From Pseudomonas sp. NC02 (GTDB taxonomy: Bacteria > Pseudomonadota > Gammaproteobacteria > Pseudomonadales > Pseudomonadaceae): DNA of 64,000 bases. Below are positions 45,816 to 54,238 of the stretch, one piece after another (the stretch's first letter is position 1; every line of letters begins with the position of its first letter). The stretch spans positions 2,790,001 to 2,854,000 of the forward strand of contig NZ_CP025624.1 of assembly GCF_002874965.1 (NCBI RefSeq), read 5' to 3'. A program made the position numbers and the translations under genes. The notes beneath the pieces were generated by a model. That model did no database searches. It was not told the origin of the DNA and worked only from the letters and a program-made list of their open reading frames with translations.

Positions 45816-46697
45816 ATGGAAATACGTCATTTCCGCTACTTCCTGGCGGTTGCCCGGCAACGCAATTTCACCCGTGCTGCCGAACAGCTGGGTATCGCGC
45901 CGCCGACCCTGAGCCGGCAGATCCAGGACATGGAAACCACCCTCGGTACGCGCTTGTTTATCCGCCGCCAGCGCGAGGTCAGCCTGACCGAGGCGGGCGC
46001 GGCCTTGCTGATCGAGGCAGAGGCCACCGTGCGCCAGTTCGAGTTTGCCCAACGCAATGCCCAGCGCGCCGGGCGTGGCGAGATCGGTCATATCGAGCTG
46101 GGTTATGTGGCGTCGGCGGTGTATTCGGGGTTGTTGCAGCGCCAGGTGCAGTCGTTCTGCGCGGACTGCCCGGACGTGAGCCTCAGCGTGCGTGAGAGCC
46201 CCATGGCGGCGTTGCCGGGGCTGGTGGCGGAGGGGCGTTTCGATATTGGCTACATTCGTTCGCCGATGACCTTGCCTGACGGAGTCGACGGGGTGCGGTT
46301 GAACAGTGAGGGGTTTGTGCTGGCGTTGCCCCAGGATTCGTGGCTGCTGGGGTTGAAGGCAATCAGTTGCGAGCACCTGCAGAACGAGACCTTCATCTTG
46401 CCCGAGCAGATCAGTGGCACGCTGCACGTGGCAGCGCAGGGTGGTTACGCGCCGCGCCTGGGGCCACAGCCGGGTGGGTTGGTGGCGGTGATTGCGTTGG
46501 TGTCACTGGGGCAGGGCGTAGCGGTAGTGCCGGAGTCGGTGGTGGGGCATGTGAGCTTGCCGAATGTCGTGTACCGCAGCATCGAAGGCAGCGAGGCGTC
46601 GTCCTGGTTGTCGCTGATTTACCGGCGCTTTGAAAAGGCGCCGGCGGTGGCGCGGTATATAGAGCAGGTGAAGCAGGTAGCCAGGTTGAAGGTTTGA
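45816..46697 (+). CDS. LysR family regulator, divergent to GlcG-MFS
   Basis: 293 residues from the ATG at 45816 (a GTG lies just before). MEIRHFRYFLAVARQRNFTRAAEQLGIAPPTLSRQIQDMETTLGTRLF is a canonical LysR head of the CatR/BenM-like branch (RHFRYF). The substrate-binding domain ends with RRFEKAPAVARYIEQV. The ~100-base divergent space to the GlcG-like gene implies control of that operon. Confidence 0.9.
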   Translation: MEIRHFRYFLAVARQRNFTRAAEQLGIAPPTLSRQIQDMETTLGTRLFIRRQREVSLTEAGAALLIEAEATVRQFEFAQRNAQRAGRGEIGHIELGYVASAVYSGLLQRQVQSFCADCPDVSLSVRESPMAALPGLVAEGRFDIGYIRSPMTLPDGVDGVRLNSEGFVLALPQDSWLLGLKAISCEHLQNETFILPEQISGTLHVAAQGGYAPRLGPQPGGLVAVIALVSLGQGVAVVPESVVGHVSLPNVVYRSIEGSEASSWLSLIYRRFEKAPAVARYIEQVKQVARLKV

Positions 46698-46738
46698 TCG
46701 CGGCGGGTTAGGTGCTTCACGGGTTAAGTGTGTTGCTG

Positions 46739-46824
46739 CCTTCGCGAGCAAGCCCGCTCCCACCTTCGACGGCATTCCAAAGATGGAATTCGGTCGAAGG
46801 TGGGAGCGGGCTTGCTCGCGAAGG
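46739..46824. repeat. Inside-out REPIN with perfect 32-bp arms
   Basis: Left arm 46739-46770 and right arm 46793-46824 are perfect complements, separated by 22 bases. Unlike other copies here, the GTGGGAG ends face inward and the CGCGAAGG ends outward. It lies between the convergent LysR and dhaL genes and makes a very stable hairpin. Confidence 0.9.
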
Positions 46825-46838
46825 GGTCATTTCAAGCA

Positions 46839-47483
46839 CTACACCAACCGCGGTTGAACCGAATCCGCCAATCGCGTCAGTATCAAGCAGCACGATACCG
46901 CCCCGGCATCCAGCACGCCCAACGAGCGCTCGCCCAGGCGGCTGGCACGCCCAATCTTCGCCACCAGATCCCTGGTGGAATCCCGCCCCCGCGAAGCAGC
47001 ACTTTTCATCGCCTCCAGCGCATCGCTGAATGACGCTCCTGACCCATGGGCCTGTTCAAACGCCTCCACCGCCGGAATCAAGGTGTCCATCAAACACTTG
47101 TCACCCACGCCGGCTTCGGTGATGTCCTGCAACGAGGTCAACCCGCCCCGCAGCAAATGGGCAAAGGTCGCCGCGTCAATCTGTTCGCTGCCGCGCACCT
47201 CATCCGCCATGCCGATAAACAGGCTGCCATACAACGGCCCCATGGAACCGCCGATGCCTTCCATCAGGCTCAGTGTCAACTCATCCAGGGCTTCGGCCAG
47301 GGTCAGCTGGCGGCCTTCAATGGTGCGCCCGCAATGGGCAAACCCCTTGGCCATGTTGATGCCGTGGTCGCCATCGCCAATGGCGCCGTCGACTTCGCTC
47401 AGGTATTCGCGGTTGGCAACGATCACGCTGACCAGGTCGGCGACGATGGCGCTGCCGTCGTGGGTGGAGAAATGCTGGCTCAT
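46839..47483 (-). CDS. dhaL: Dihydroxyacetone-kinase-type subunit L (probable erythrulose kinase)
   Basis: 214 residues. The Mg-nucleotide motif GDGDHG is at 36-41, and GGSMGPLYGSLF, TEAGVGDKCLMDTL and GRASRLGERSLGVLDAGAVSC follow the DhaL pattern. No PTS-linked DhaM is present, so it should use ATP directly or exchange nucleotide. DhaK is encoded three bases upstream. In this context the substrate is more likely erythrulose than dihydroxyacetone (compare DerK/LerK). Last gene of the operon. Confidence 0.9.
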   Translation of the reverse strand: MSQHFSTHDGSAIVADLVSVIVANREYLSEVDGAIGDGDHGINMAKGFAHCGRTIEGRQLTLAEALDELTLSLMEGIGGSMGPLYGSLFIGMADEVRGSEQIDAATFAHLLRGGLTSLQDITEAGVGDKCLMDTLIPAVEAFEQAHGSGASFSDALEAMKSAASRGRDSTRDLVAKIGRASRLGERSLGVLDAGAVSCCLILTRLADSVQPRLV

Positions 47484-47486
47484 GGT

Positions 47487-48488
47487 TTAGTCCGCCTGGG
47501 TCATGCCGATGGAACGGCAGGGTTGGTCGATCAGGGATTTCAGCTCGGCGTCCAGGCCCAGCAAGGTCAGGGTCACGCCCATCATTTCCAGGGAGGTGAA
47601 GTAGTTGCCCACGTAGCAGCGGTGAATCTTCAAGCCCCTGGCTTGCAGCTGACGTTCAACCTCGGCGTAGAAAATGTAAAGTTCCATCACCGGCGTCGCA
47701 CCCAGGCCCGAGACCAGCACCACCACGCTGTCGTCCTGGCTGAAGTCGCGGTCGGCGAGGATCGGTGCGAGCATGCGGGCCGCCATGGCCTCGGCGGATT
47801 CGATCGGGATGACTTCAATGCCAGGCTCGCCGTGATGGCCGATGCCCAATTCCATCTGCCCGTCGGGAATCTGGAAGTTCGGCTTGCCCACCGCTGCGAT
47901 GGTGCAGGGCGTGAGCCCGATGCCGATGGAGCGGCAGTTGTCGACTGCCTTCTGGGCAACACGAATCACCCCGTCCAGGTCGTAATGCTGGGCCGCGGCT
48001 GCACCGCCGACCTTCCACATGAAGATCTCGCCTGCCACGCCGCGACGCTTGGCGATGTCGGCCTTGGGCGCCGAGGCCACGTCGTCGTTGGCGACCACGG
48101 TGCGGATGCGCATGTCCTTGCTGGCGGCCATCTTCATCGCCAGCTTCACGTTCATGTTGTCGCCGGCATAGTTGCCGTACAGGCACGCCACGCCGGCGCC
48201 GTGGTCGGCGGCACGGAAGGCGTCGAAGAAGCTTTTGGCGGTGGGCGAGGAGAAGATTTCGCCGACGGCCACGGCGTCCACCAGGCCCGGGCCGACATAG
48301 CCAAGGAACGCCGGTTCATGGCCGGAGCCGCCGCCGGTCACGATGCCCACGCGGCCCTGTGGTGACGGCTTGGCCTTGCCGATCACCCGGGGATTGGTTT
48401 CGTATTGGCGCAGCTCGGGGTGCGCGACCAGAATACCCCGCAGCATGTCCTCCACCACCTGGTCCGGATCGTTTATCACTCGATTCAT
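47487..48488 (-). CDS. dhaK: Dihydroxyacetone-kinase-type subunit K (probable erythrulose kinase)
   Basis: 333 residues. GIVTGGGSGHEPAFLGYVGPGLVDAVAVGEIF (about 48-79) forms the sugar site, and MELGIGHHGEPGIEVIP holds the His (219) that covalently binds the keto group in DhaK proteins. It binds a short ketose for phosphorylation by DhaL. Neighbours for tetritol oxidation suggest erythrulose; dihydroxyacetone from glycerol is the alternative. A REPIN lies upstream, between it and the dehydrogenase gene. Confidence 0.92.
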   Translation of the reverse strand: MNRVINDPDQVVEDMLRGILVAHPELRQYETNPRVIGKAKPSPQGRVGIVTGGGSGHEPAFLGYVGPGLVDAVAVGEIFSSPTAKSFFDAFRAADHGAGVACLYGNYAGDNMNVKLAMKMAASKDMRIRTVVANDDVASAPKADIAKRRGVAGEIFMWKVGGAAAAQHYDLDGVIRVAQKAVDNCRSIGIGLTPCTIAAVGKPNFQIPDGQMELGIGHHGEPGIEVIPIESAEAMAARMLAPILADRDFSQDDSVVVLVSGLGATPVMELYIFYAEVERQLQARGLKIHRCYVGNYFTSLEMMGVTLTLLGLDAELKSLIDQPCRSIGMTQAD

Positions 48489-48533
48489 AACGCGGTTTCC
48501 TGTGTTCTTGTTCTTGGTGTGGGAGCCGGGGGC

Positions 48534-48626
48534 TTTTGTGGGAGCTGGCTTGCCTGCGATTGCATCGGCTCGGTGTCACAGATAGACCGAGGCGTCTGCA
48601 TCGCAGGCAAGCCAGCTCCCACAAAA
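48534..48626. repeat. REPIN, GTGGGAGCTGGCTTGCCTGC class
   Basis: TTTTGTGGGAGCTGGCTTGC and its complement, with a partly palindromic centre (TGCATCGG...). It differs from the other classes in the TGG and CCTGCGAT positions. It lies inside the tetritol operon between the dehydrogenase and dhaK genes. Confidence 0.88.
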
Positions 48627-48669
48627 AGCCTAAGCCCGGCGCCCGCAGGGTTTTGTGTTATTGGGCCAA

Positions 48670-49785
48670 TCAGGGTTCCAGGACGACTTTAAGCGACTTG
48701 TCCCCGCGCTCCATCACCGCAAACGCTTCCTTGAAGTCCGCCAGGGCAAACTTGTGGGTCACCACGTCGCGCATGTCGATCTTGCGGTTGCCGATAAAGT
48801 CGATGGCGCGCGGGTACATGTAGGGGCCGAGGTGCGAGCCCAGCACGTCCAGTTCCTTGCGGTCACCGATGATTGACCAGTCCACCGTGGCCTCGTCGTT
48901 GAACACGCTGAATTCCACGAAGCGCCCCAGCTTGCGCAACATCGCCAAGCCCTGGTTCACCGCCTTGTGGTGCCCGGTGGCTTCGATGTAAATGTCGCAA
49001 CCGTAGCCGTCGGTGATCTCGCGAATCTTCGCCATCACGTCGACTTCGGCCGGGTTCCACACTTCATCCGCACCCATGCGCAGGGCGAGGGCAGCGCGTT
49101 CGGGTTTCATGTCGAGCACGATGAGTTTTTTCGGGTTGCGCATGCGCACCGCACCGATGATCCCCAGGCCCAGGGTGCCGGCGCCGGCCACCACCACGAT
49201 GTCGTCGAAATCCACATTCGCCCGTTCCGCCGCGTGCAGCGAACAGGCCAGGGGTTCGATCAGGATGGCTTCGTCCGGGGCAATCGAGTCCGGTACTTTG
49301 TGGATGATGCCTTCCTTGGTGAAGATCATGTACTGGGCCATGGCGCCCTGGACGTTGTTCTGGAAGCCGTACAAGTCGTGTTTCTGGCACATCCAGTACT
49401 GGCCGTGGTTGCAGAAGCGGCAGCCCCAGCACGGCACGATCTGTTCGGAAATCACCCGGTCGCCGACCTTCACCCCGCGCTTTTCCGCGCCGGGGCCGAG
49501 GGCGACCACGCGGCAGACAAACTCGTGGCCGGGAATCATCGGCGGCTTCACGTAGCGCGGCTGCTCGGCGTCGCCCCAGAACGAGGGCGCGCCGCGGTAG
49601 GTCTTGATGTCGCCCATGCAGATGCCGCACAGCTCGACCTTGGTGAGGATCTCGTCGGGGCCGGGCGTCGGTACATCGACGGTCTCCAGGCGATAGTCTT
49701 CGGGGCCGTGACAGACCACGGCCTGCATGGTTTTCGGAATGACGGGGGACAGTTGTTCGGCAGTGCGTTCGGTAACGGTAGACAT
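48670..49785 (-). CDS. Zinc alcohol dehydrogenase, erythritol/L-threitol dehydrogenase-like (EltD)
   Basis: 371 residues from the ATG at 49785. The catalytic zinc site is C56 (GICMGD) with H87-E88 (PGHEF), and the structural zinc uses C119, C122, C125 and C133 (PCWGCRFCNHGQYWMC). MQAVVCHGPEDYRLE, the FWGD segment and the HDLYGF segment match, from memory, Mycobacterium smegmatis EltD, which oxidises erythritol and L-threitol to L-erythrulose with NAD. VVVAGAGTLGLGII is the NAD fold. Follows the SDR gene by 25 bases. Confidence 0.88.
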   Translation of the reverse strand: MSTVTERTAEQLSPVIPKTMQAVVCHGPEDYRLETVDVPTPGPDEILTKVELCGICMGDIKTYRGAPSFWGDAEQPRYVKPPMIPGHEFVCRVVALGPGAEKRGVKVGDRVISEQIVPCWGCRFCNHGQYWMCQKHDLYGFQNNVQGAMAQYMIFTKEGIIHKVPDSIAPDEAILIEPLACSLHAAERANVDFDDIVVVAGAGTLGLGIIGAVRMRNPKKLIVLDMKPERAALALRMGADEVWNPAEVDVMAKIREITDGYGCDIYIEATGHHKAVNQGLAMLRKLGRFVEFSVFNDEATVDWSIIGDRKELDVLGSHLGPYMYPRAIDFIGNRKIDMRDVVTHKFALADFKEAFAVMERGDKSLKVVLEP

Positions 49786-49810
49786 GACGATAAACCTCAC
49801 GAAAGATCAA

Positions 49811-50566
49811 TTACTGGATGCTGTAGCCACCGTCGATCACCACGTTTTCCCCGGTGATCATCTGTGCGGCGTCGCTGAGCAGGTACAACGCCAGCCCGGC
49901 GATTTCTTCCGGCTGGGCAAAGCGGCCCGCCGGGATCTGCAATTTGGCCCGTTCCCCCAGCTCGCCCGCCCAGGCCTTTTTGCCGAGGGCGGTTTCGACG
50001 ATGGTCGGGGAGATGGCGTTGACGTTGATATGCGGCGCCCATTCCATGGCGAGCACCTTGGTCATGCCGACCACGGCGGCCTTGCTGGCGCAGTAGGCGA
50101 CGTGACGGTCCAGGCCGATCACCGCCGCTTGGGAGGCGAGGTTGACGATGCGCCCGCTGCCCTGGGCAAGCATGTGCCTGGCGCAGGCCTGGGCCACGAA
50201 GAAACTGGCCTTGAGGTTGATGTCGAGAGTGGTGTCCCAGGCGTTTTCACTGACGTCCAGGGCCTTGTCCAGCAGGGCCACGCCGGCGCTGTTGATCAGG
50301 TAATCCAGGCGTTTGAAGTGATCGAATACGTAATCGACGGTGCTGTGCACCTGGTCGAGTTGGCGCAGGTCCACGGCGATGCCGATGTTCCCGGCGCCGA
50401 GGCTGGCGGCGACTTCGACCACGGCCGGGTCGCGGTCCAGCAGGGCCACCCGCGCGCCGCGTTCCACCAGCAGGCTGGCACAAGCCAGACCGATCCCGGC
50501 GGCCCCGCCGGTGATCACGGCGCAGCGGCCGGTGAGGTCGAAGGCTTGATTCCAGAATCCAGACAT
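49811..50566 (-). CDS. SDR dehydrogenase, GolD/D-threitol dehydrogenase-like
   Basis: 251 residues from the ATG at 50566, which has GGAG at a good distance; the ATG at 50572 lies too close to it. TGGAAGIG is at 19-26, NSAG at 92-95, and the catalytic set is Ser145, Tyr158 and Lys162. FWNQAFDLTGRCAVITG, SAGVALLDKALDVSENAWD and KKAWAGELGE closely recall Listeria GolD and the D-threitol dehydrogenase DthD. It should oxidise a polyol with NAD to a ketose such as D-erythrulose. A REPIN separates it from the binding-protein gene. Confidence 0.87.
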   Translation of the reverse strand: MSGFWNQAFDLTGRCAVITGGAAGIGLACASLLVERGARVALLDRDPAVVEVAASLGAGNIGIAVDLRQLDQVHSTVDYVFDHFKRLDYLINSAGVALLDKALDVSENAWDTTLDINLKASFFVAQACARHMLAQGSGRIVNLASQAAVIGLDRHVAYCASKAAVVGMTKVLAMEWAPHINVNAISPTIVETALGKKAWAGELGERAKLQIPAGRFAQPEEIAGLALYLLSDAAQMITGENVVIDGGYSIQ

Positions 50567-50603
50567 GAACATGACTCCATTTTTCAGATCGGTGGAGATC
50601 CAA

Positions 50604-50693
50604 TGTGGGAGCGGGCTTGCTCGCGAAAGCGGTGTATCAGGTGGCACATCTGTTGAATGATCCACCGCTTTCGCGAGCAAGCCCGCTCCCACA
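50604..50693. repeat. REPIN, GTGGGAGCGGGCTTGCTCGC class
   Basis: TGTGGGAGCGGGCTTGCTCG with its complement, plus CGAAAGCGGTG extensions on both sides. Inside the operon, between the binding-protein and SDR genes; it also overlaps the SDR leader just upstream of its ribosome site. Confidence 0.9.
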
Positions 50694-50717
50694 CTTGACC
50701 GGGTTTCAAGTCAAAAC

Positions 50718-51725
50718 TTACTTCGTACCGCTCACCTGCTGGTACAGCGCATCCGCATTCGCATTGGTCACCGGCACCCACGGCAGGATGTAGTTCCTGG
50801 CGGTGCCGTCACCCCATTTCACGTCCTTGCCATAACGTTCCCAGATCACCGACTGCGGCTTGTAATCCTTGCCGGCCAGCGCCCGCAGCGCCACATCCAG
50901 CGCGCCTTGAGACTGGGCCTGGGCGTCCTGCAGGAAGGTGGTCACTTCATCTTTCTTCGCCGCCTGGATCGCATCCGGCATGCCGTCGATGGACGTCACC
51001 GGTACATCCTTGGACGTCAGCCCATGGGACTTCAACGCCTGCACCGCACCGAGGGCCATGTCGTCGTTCTGCGCGATCACCCCGTTGATGCCCTTGGGGT
51101 GTGCGTTCAGCCAGTCTTCAGTCAGGGCCAGGGCCTGGGCGCGGTCCCAGTTGGCGGTTTTCTTCTCGATGATCTTGATGTCCGGGTGCTTGCCCAGTAC
51201 TTCCATCTCGCCCTTTTCGCGGTCGATCTGCGCCGACTGGCCAATCGGGCCCTGGATGATCACCACGTTCCCGCGGCCCTTGAGTTTGTCGACCATGGCC
51301 TGGGCCTGCAGGCGACCGCCTTCCACGTCATCGTTGCCAACATAAGGCACGTTGGCGTCCGCCACCTTGGTGTTGGAGGCGATCACCACCACGTCATTGC
51401 TCATGGCGGCCTTCACGGTGCCGACGCCGGCCTTGGTGTCGATCGGCACAAACAGGATCGCGTCGTAGTGCTGGGTCACCATGTTTTCAATCTGGTTGTT
51501 CTGGGTCAGTGCGTCATAGTTGCCATCGAACACGGTCAACTGCACGGTGCCGTCCTTGACTGCGGGGTGTTCCTTCAGCTCGCGCACCCAGTTCTGCATG
51601 AACTGGCCCTTGAGCCCGTACACGGCGGCGCCGATCTTGTAGGTCTTGCCATCGGCGGCCAGGGTGACACTGCTGGCGAGCAGGGAGAGTGCCGCGACGG
51701 CGGCCAAAGTCGTACCAGGTTTCAT
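50718..51725 (-). CDS. Sugar/polyol ABC transporter substrate-binding protein (RbsB-like)
   Basis: 335 residues. Signal peptide about 1-23. Type-I periplasmic binding protein fold: KIGAAVYGLKGQFMQNWVRELKEHP, FDGNYDALTQNNQIENMVTQHYDAILFVPIDTKAG, NDDMALGAVQALKSHG. It is periplasmic and hands a polyol or sugar to the RbsC/RbsA-type importer encoded upstream. By context the ligand is a tetritol such as erythritol or threitol. Confidence 0.92.
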   Translation of the reverse strand: MKPGTTLAAVAALSLLASSVTLAADGKTYKIGAAVYGLKGQFMQNWVRELKEHPAVKDGTVQLTVFDGNYDALTQNNQIENMVTQHYDAILFVPIDTKAGVGTVKAAMSNDVVVIASNTKVADANVPYVGNDDVEGGRLQAQAMVDKLKGRGNVVIIQGPIGQSAQIDREKGEMEVLGKHPDIKIIEKKTANWDRAQALALTEDWLNAHPKGINGVIAQNDDMALGAVQALKSHGLTSKDVPVTSIDGMPDAIQAAKKDEVTTFLQDAQAQSQGALDVALRALAGKDYKPQSVIWERYGKDVKWGDGTARNYILPWVPVTNANADALYQQVSGTK

Positions 51726-51764
51726 GAGAGAACTCCGTTATTGTTGTAGTGGTAGTTTTCAGAA

Positions 51765-52754
51765 CTAGCGTTTCTTCTTGCGCCACACGTCAATCAGCAC
51801 TGCGAACACGATGATCAGGCCCTTGGCGACCTGCTGGTAATAGGAGGACACGCCGAGCAGGTTCAGGCCGTTGTTGATCACGCCGATCAGCAATGCGCCA
51901 AACAGCGTGCCGACAATCGTGCCGGTACCGCCCGACAGGCTGGTGCCGCCGATTACCACGGCGGCAATCGCATCCAGCTCATACGAGGTGCCGGCCTGGG
52001 GCAGGGCAGAGGTGGTGCGCGCCGACAGCACCACACCGGCCAGCCCGGCGAGCAGGCCCGAGACCACGTACACCGAAAACATCACCTTGCGCACGCCGAT
52101 CCCGGAGGTGCGCGCGCTCTTCTCGTTGCCACCCACCGCGTACACATAGCGGCCGTAGGTGGTGTAGCGCAGTACCATCCAGAAGATCAGCGCGACCACG
52201 GCGAAGATCACGATCGGCACACCGATCGGGCCGATCTTGCCGATACCCAGCGCCAGGTAGGCGTCGGGCAGGTCAGTGATCGGGCTGCCGTCGTTCAAGA
52301 TGAAGGTCATGCCCCGGGCAATACTCAGCATGCCCAAGGTCGCGACAAAGGGCGGGATCGACAGGTTGGCGACCATAAAGCCGTTCACCACCCCGAGCAT
52401 CGCCCCGGCGAACATCCCGGCGCTGACTGCCGCGAGCACGCCATAGCCCTGGGTCGCGACCATGGCGCTGCACAGCCCGGCAAAGGCCAGGATCGAGCCC
52501 ACCGACAGGTCGATGCCCTTGGTCAGGATCACGTAAGTCATGCCCACGGCGAGGATCCCGTTGATCGAGGTCTGGCGCAGGATGTCCATCCAGTTGCGCC
52601 AGGTCATGAAGTATTCGCTGGCGAAGGCCATCACCAGGCACAGGAGGATGAACACCAGCGGCAGGCCGAAGCGGTCGAGGGACAGGCGCAGGCGGCTGCG
52701 GGGTGCGGTCGTGACGGGGGCGGCTGCAGGTGTAGAAAGTGATTTGGCATTCAT
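51765..52754 (-). CDS. Sugar/polyol ABC transporter permease (RbsC-like)
   Basis: 329 residues with about ten hydrophobic helices. GMTYVILTKGIDLSVGSILAFAGL and VVIGGTSLSGGTGTIVGTLFGALLIGVINNGLNLLGVSSYYQQVAKGLIIVFAVLIDVWRKK are RbsC-family signatures. It forms the membrane channel of the importer. Its start overlaps the stop of the ATPase gene by four bases, indicating translational coupling. Confidence 0.94.
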   Translation of the reverse strand: MNAKSLSTPAAAPVTTAPRSRLRLSLDRFGLPLVFILLCLVMAFASEYFMTWRNWMDILRQTSINGILAVGMTYVILTKGIDLSVGSILAFAGLCSAMVATQGYGVLAAVSAGMFAGAMLGVVNGFMVANLSIPPFVATLGMLSIARGMTFILNDGSPITDLPDAYLALGIGKIGPIGVPIVIFAVVALIFWMVLRYTTYGRYVYAVGGNEKSARTSGIGVRKVMFSVYVVSGLLAGLAGVVLSARTTSALPQAGTSYELDAIAAVVIGGTSLSGGTGTIVGTLFGALLIGVINNGLNLLGVSSYYQQVAKGLIIVFAVLIDVWRKKKR

Positions 52755-54238
52755 GAGGCAAGACTCAACAAGGCTTCCTGGGAAAGGGCGGTATCGCTGC
52801 TGATGGTCACCAGCCTTCCGCCTTTGAACACGGCAATACGGTCACTCAGGTGCAGCAATTCCGGGGCTTCGGACGACACCACAATCGCCGCGCCGCCGGC
52901 GCGCACGAACTGGTCCAGCAGGTGATAGATCTCCTGCTTGGCGCCTTCGTCGATGCCCCGGGTCGGCTCATCGCACAGCAGGCAGATCGGCTGGGTCGAC
53001 AGGCATTTGGCGAGCACCACTTTTTGCTGGTTACCGCCGCTCATGGATTCCACCGGCAGGTCCAGGGAAGTGGTCTTGATCTGCAGGCGCTTGACCATGT
53101 CCTGGGCCAGTTGGTTTTCCTTGCGGGCATTGATCAGCGACCAGCTCGACAGCTGCTTGTACGCCGACAATGCAATGTTCGAGAGGATGCTGCCGCTGAG
53201 CACCAGGCCGCTGTCCTTGCGGTCTTCGGTGACCAGTGACATGCCGGCCTGGATCGTTGCCTTGGGCAGGCCGATGGGCATCGGTTTGCCTTGCAGGGTC
53301 ACGCTGCCGGAGTCCGGCGTGGTGAGGCCGTAGATGCAGTTGAGGAATTCGCTGCGGCCCGAGCCCATCAGCCCGTAGATGCCGAGAATCTCGCCCTGGC
53401 GCAGTTGCAGGCTGATGTCCTGGAACTCGCCGGCGCGGCTCAGGCTGTCGACGTCCAGGCAGCATTCGGCGGCGCATTCGCGGCCGACCTTGTGGTCGAT
53501 GCGGGTCAGTTCCTGGCCGACGATGCCGCGCACCAGGTGGGCGCGGTCGATATCGGCCATGCGCCCGGTCTCAACGAAGGCGCCGTCGCGAAAGATGCTG
53601 TAGTCGTCGGCAATCTGCGCCAGTTCACTGAGGCGGTGCGACACATAGATGATGCCGGCACCACGGGCGGTGAGGCGGCGGATGGCCTTGAACAGGGTTT
53701 CGGCCTCGCGCTCGCCGATGGCCGAGGTGGGCTCGTCCATGATCATCACCTGGCAGTCGTGGCTGAATGCCTTGGCGATCTCCACCAGCTGGATCTGCGC
53801 CACGCTCAGGCGATGCATGGGGCTGGTGGCGTCGACGTCGAACTCCAGGCCTTCCAGCAGTTCGCGAGTGCGCCGGTTGAGCTCCTTGCTGTCGACGATG
53901 CAGCCGGCGCGGCGCGGTTCGCGGCCCAGCCAGATGTTTTCGGCGACGGTCATGTAGGGAATGGGTTCCAGCTCCTGGGTGATCATCGCGATCCCCGCCG
54001 CGAGTGCTTCGCTGGGGCGGTTGAACTGAGCGGGGGAGCCGTTGAGCAGGATGGTCCCGGCGTCACGCTGGGTGATGCCCATCAGGATGCTCAGGAAAGT
54101 CGATTTGCCTGCGCCATTGCCGCCGCACAGGGCGTGGACGCTGCCGGCCCGCAGAGAGAGGCGCCCCTCACGCAGGGCAGGAATCCCGGCGTAAGCCTTG
54201 GCGACGTGTTCAGCCTGGAGCAGTAATGGCGTGGCCAT
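52751..54238 (-). CDS. Sugar/polyol ABC transporter ATP-binding protein (RbsA-like, two domains)
   Basis: 495 residues from the ATG at 54238 with GAGG upstream; a 24-residue in-frame extension is discounted. Two ATPase domains: the first has Walker A GGNGAGKST (39-47), LSVAQIQLVEIAKA and MIMDEPTSAI; the second has a degenerate Walker A (LMGSGRSEF) but MSGGNQQKVVLAKCL and CDEPTRGID, as usual in RbsA/MglA. First gene of the tetritol operon, next to the regulatory palindrome. Confidence 0.94.
   Translation of the reverse strand: MATPLLLQAEHVAKAYAGIPALREGRLSLRAGSVHALCGGNGAGKSTFLSILMGITQRDAGTILLNGSPAQFNRPSEALAAGIAMITQELEPIPYMTVAENIWLGREPRRAGCIVDSKELNRRTRELLEGLEFDVDATSPMHRLSVAQIQLVEIAKAFSHDCQVMIMDEPTSAIGEREAETLFKAIRRLTARGAGIIYVSHRLSELAQIADDYSIFRDGAFVETGRMADIDRAHLVRGIVGQELTRIDHKVGRECAAECCLDVDSLSRAGEFQDISLQLRQGEILGIYGLMGSGRSEFLNCIYGLTTPDSGSVTLQGKPMPIGLPKATIQAGMSLVTEDRKDSGLVLSGSILSNIALSAYKQLSSWSLINARKENQLAQDMVKRLQIKTTSLDLPVESMSGGNQQKVVLAKCLSTQPICLLCDEPTRGIDEGAKQEIYHLLDQFVRAGGAAIVVSSEAPELLHLSDRIAVFKGGRLVTISSDTALSQEALLSLAS

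Noticed and set aside
46739..46824. Possible insertion-sequence terminal repeats
   Set aside because: Only 22 bases lie between the arms and the arm sequence equals dispersed REP elements, so no transposase element is present.
48518..48626. Possible CRISPR-like or attachment-site repeat
   Set aside because: Only two inverted units with REP sequence and no spacers; it is a REPIN.
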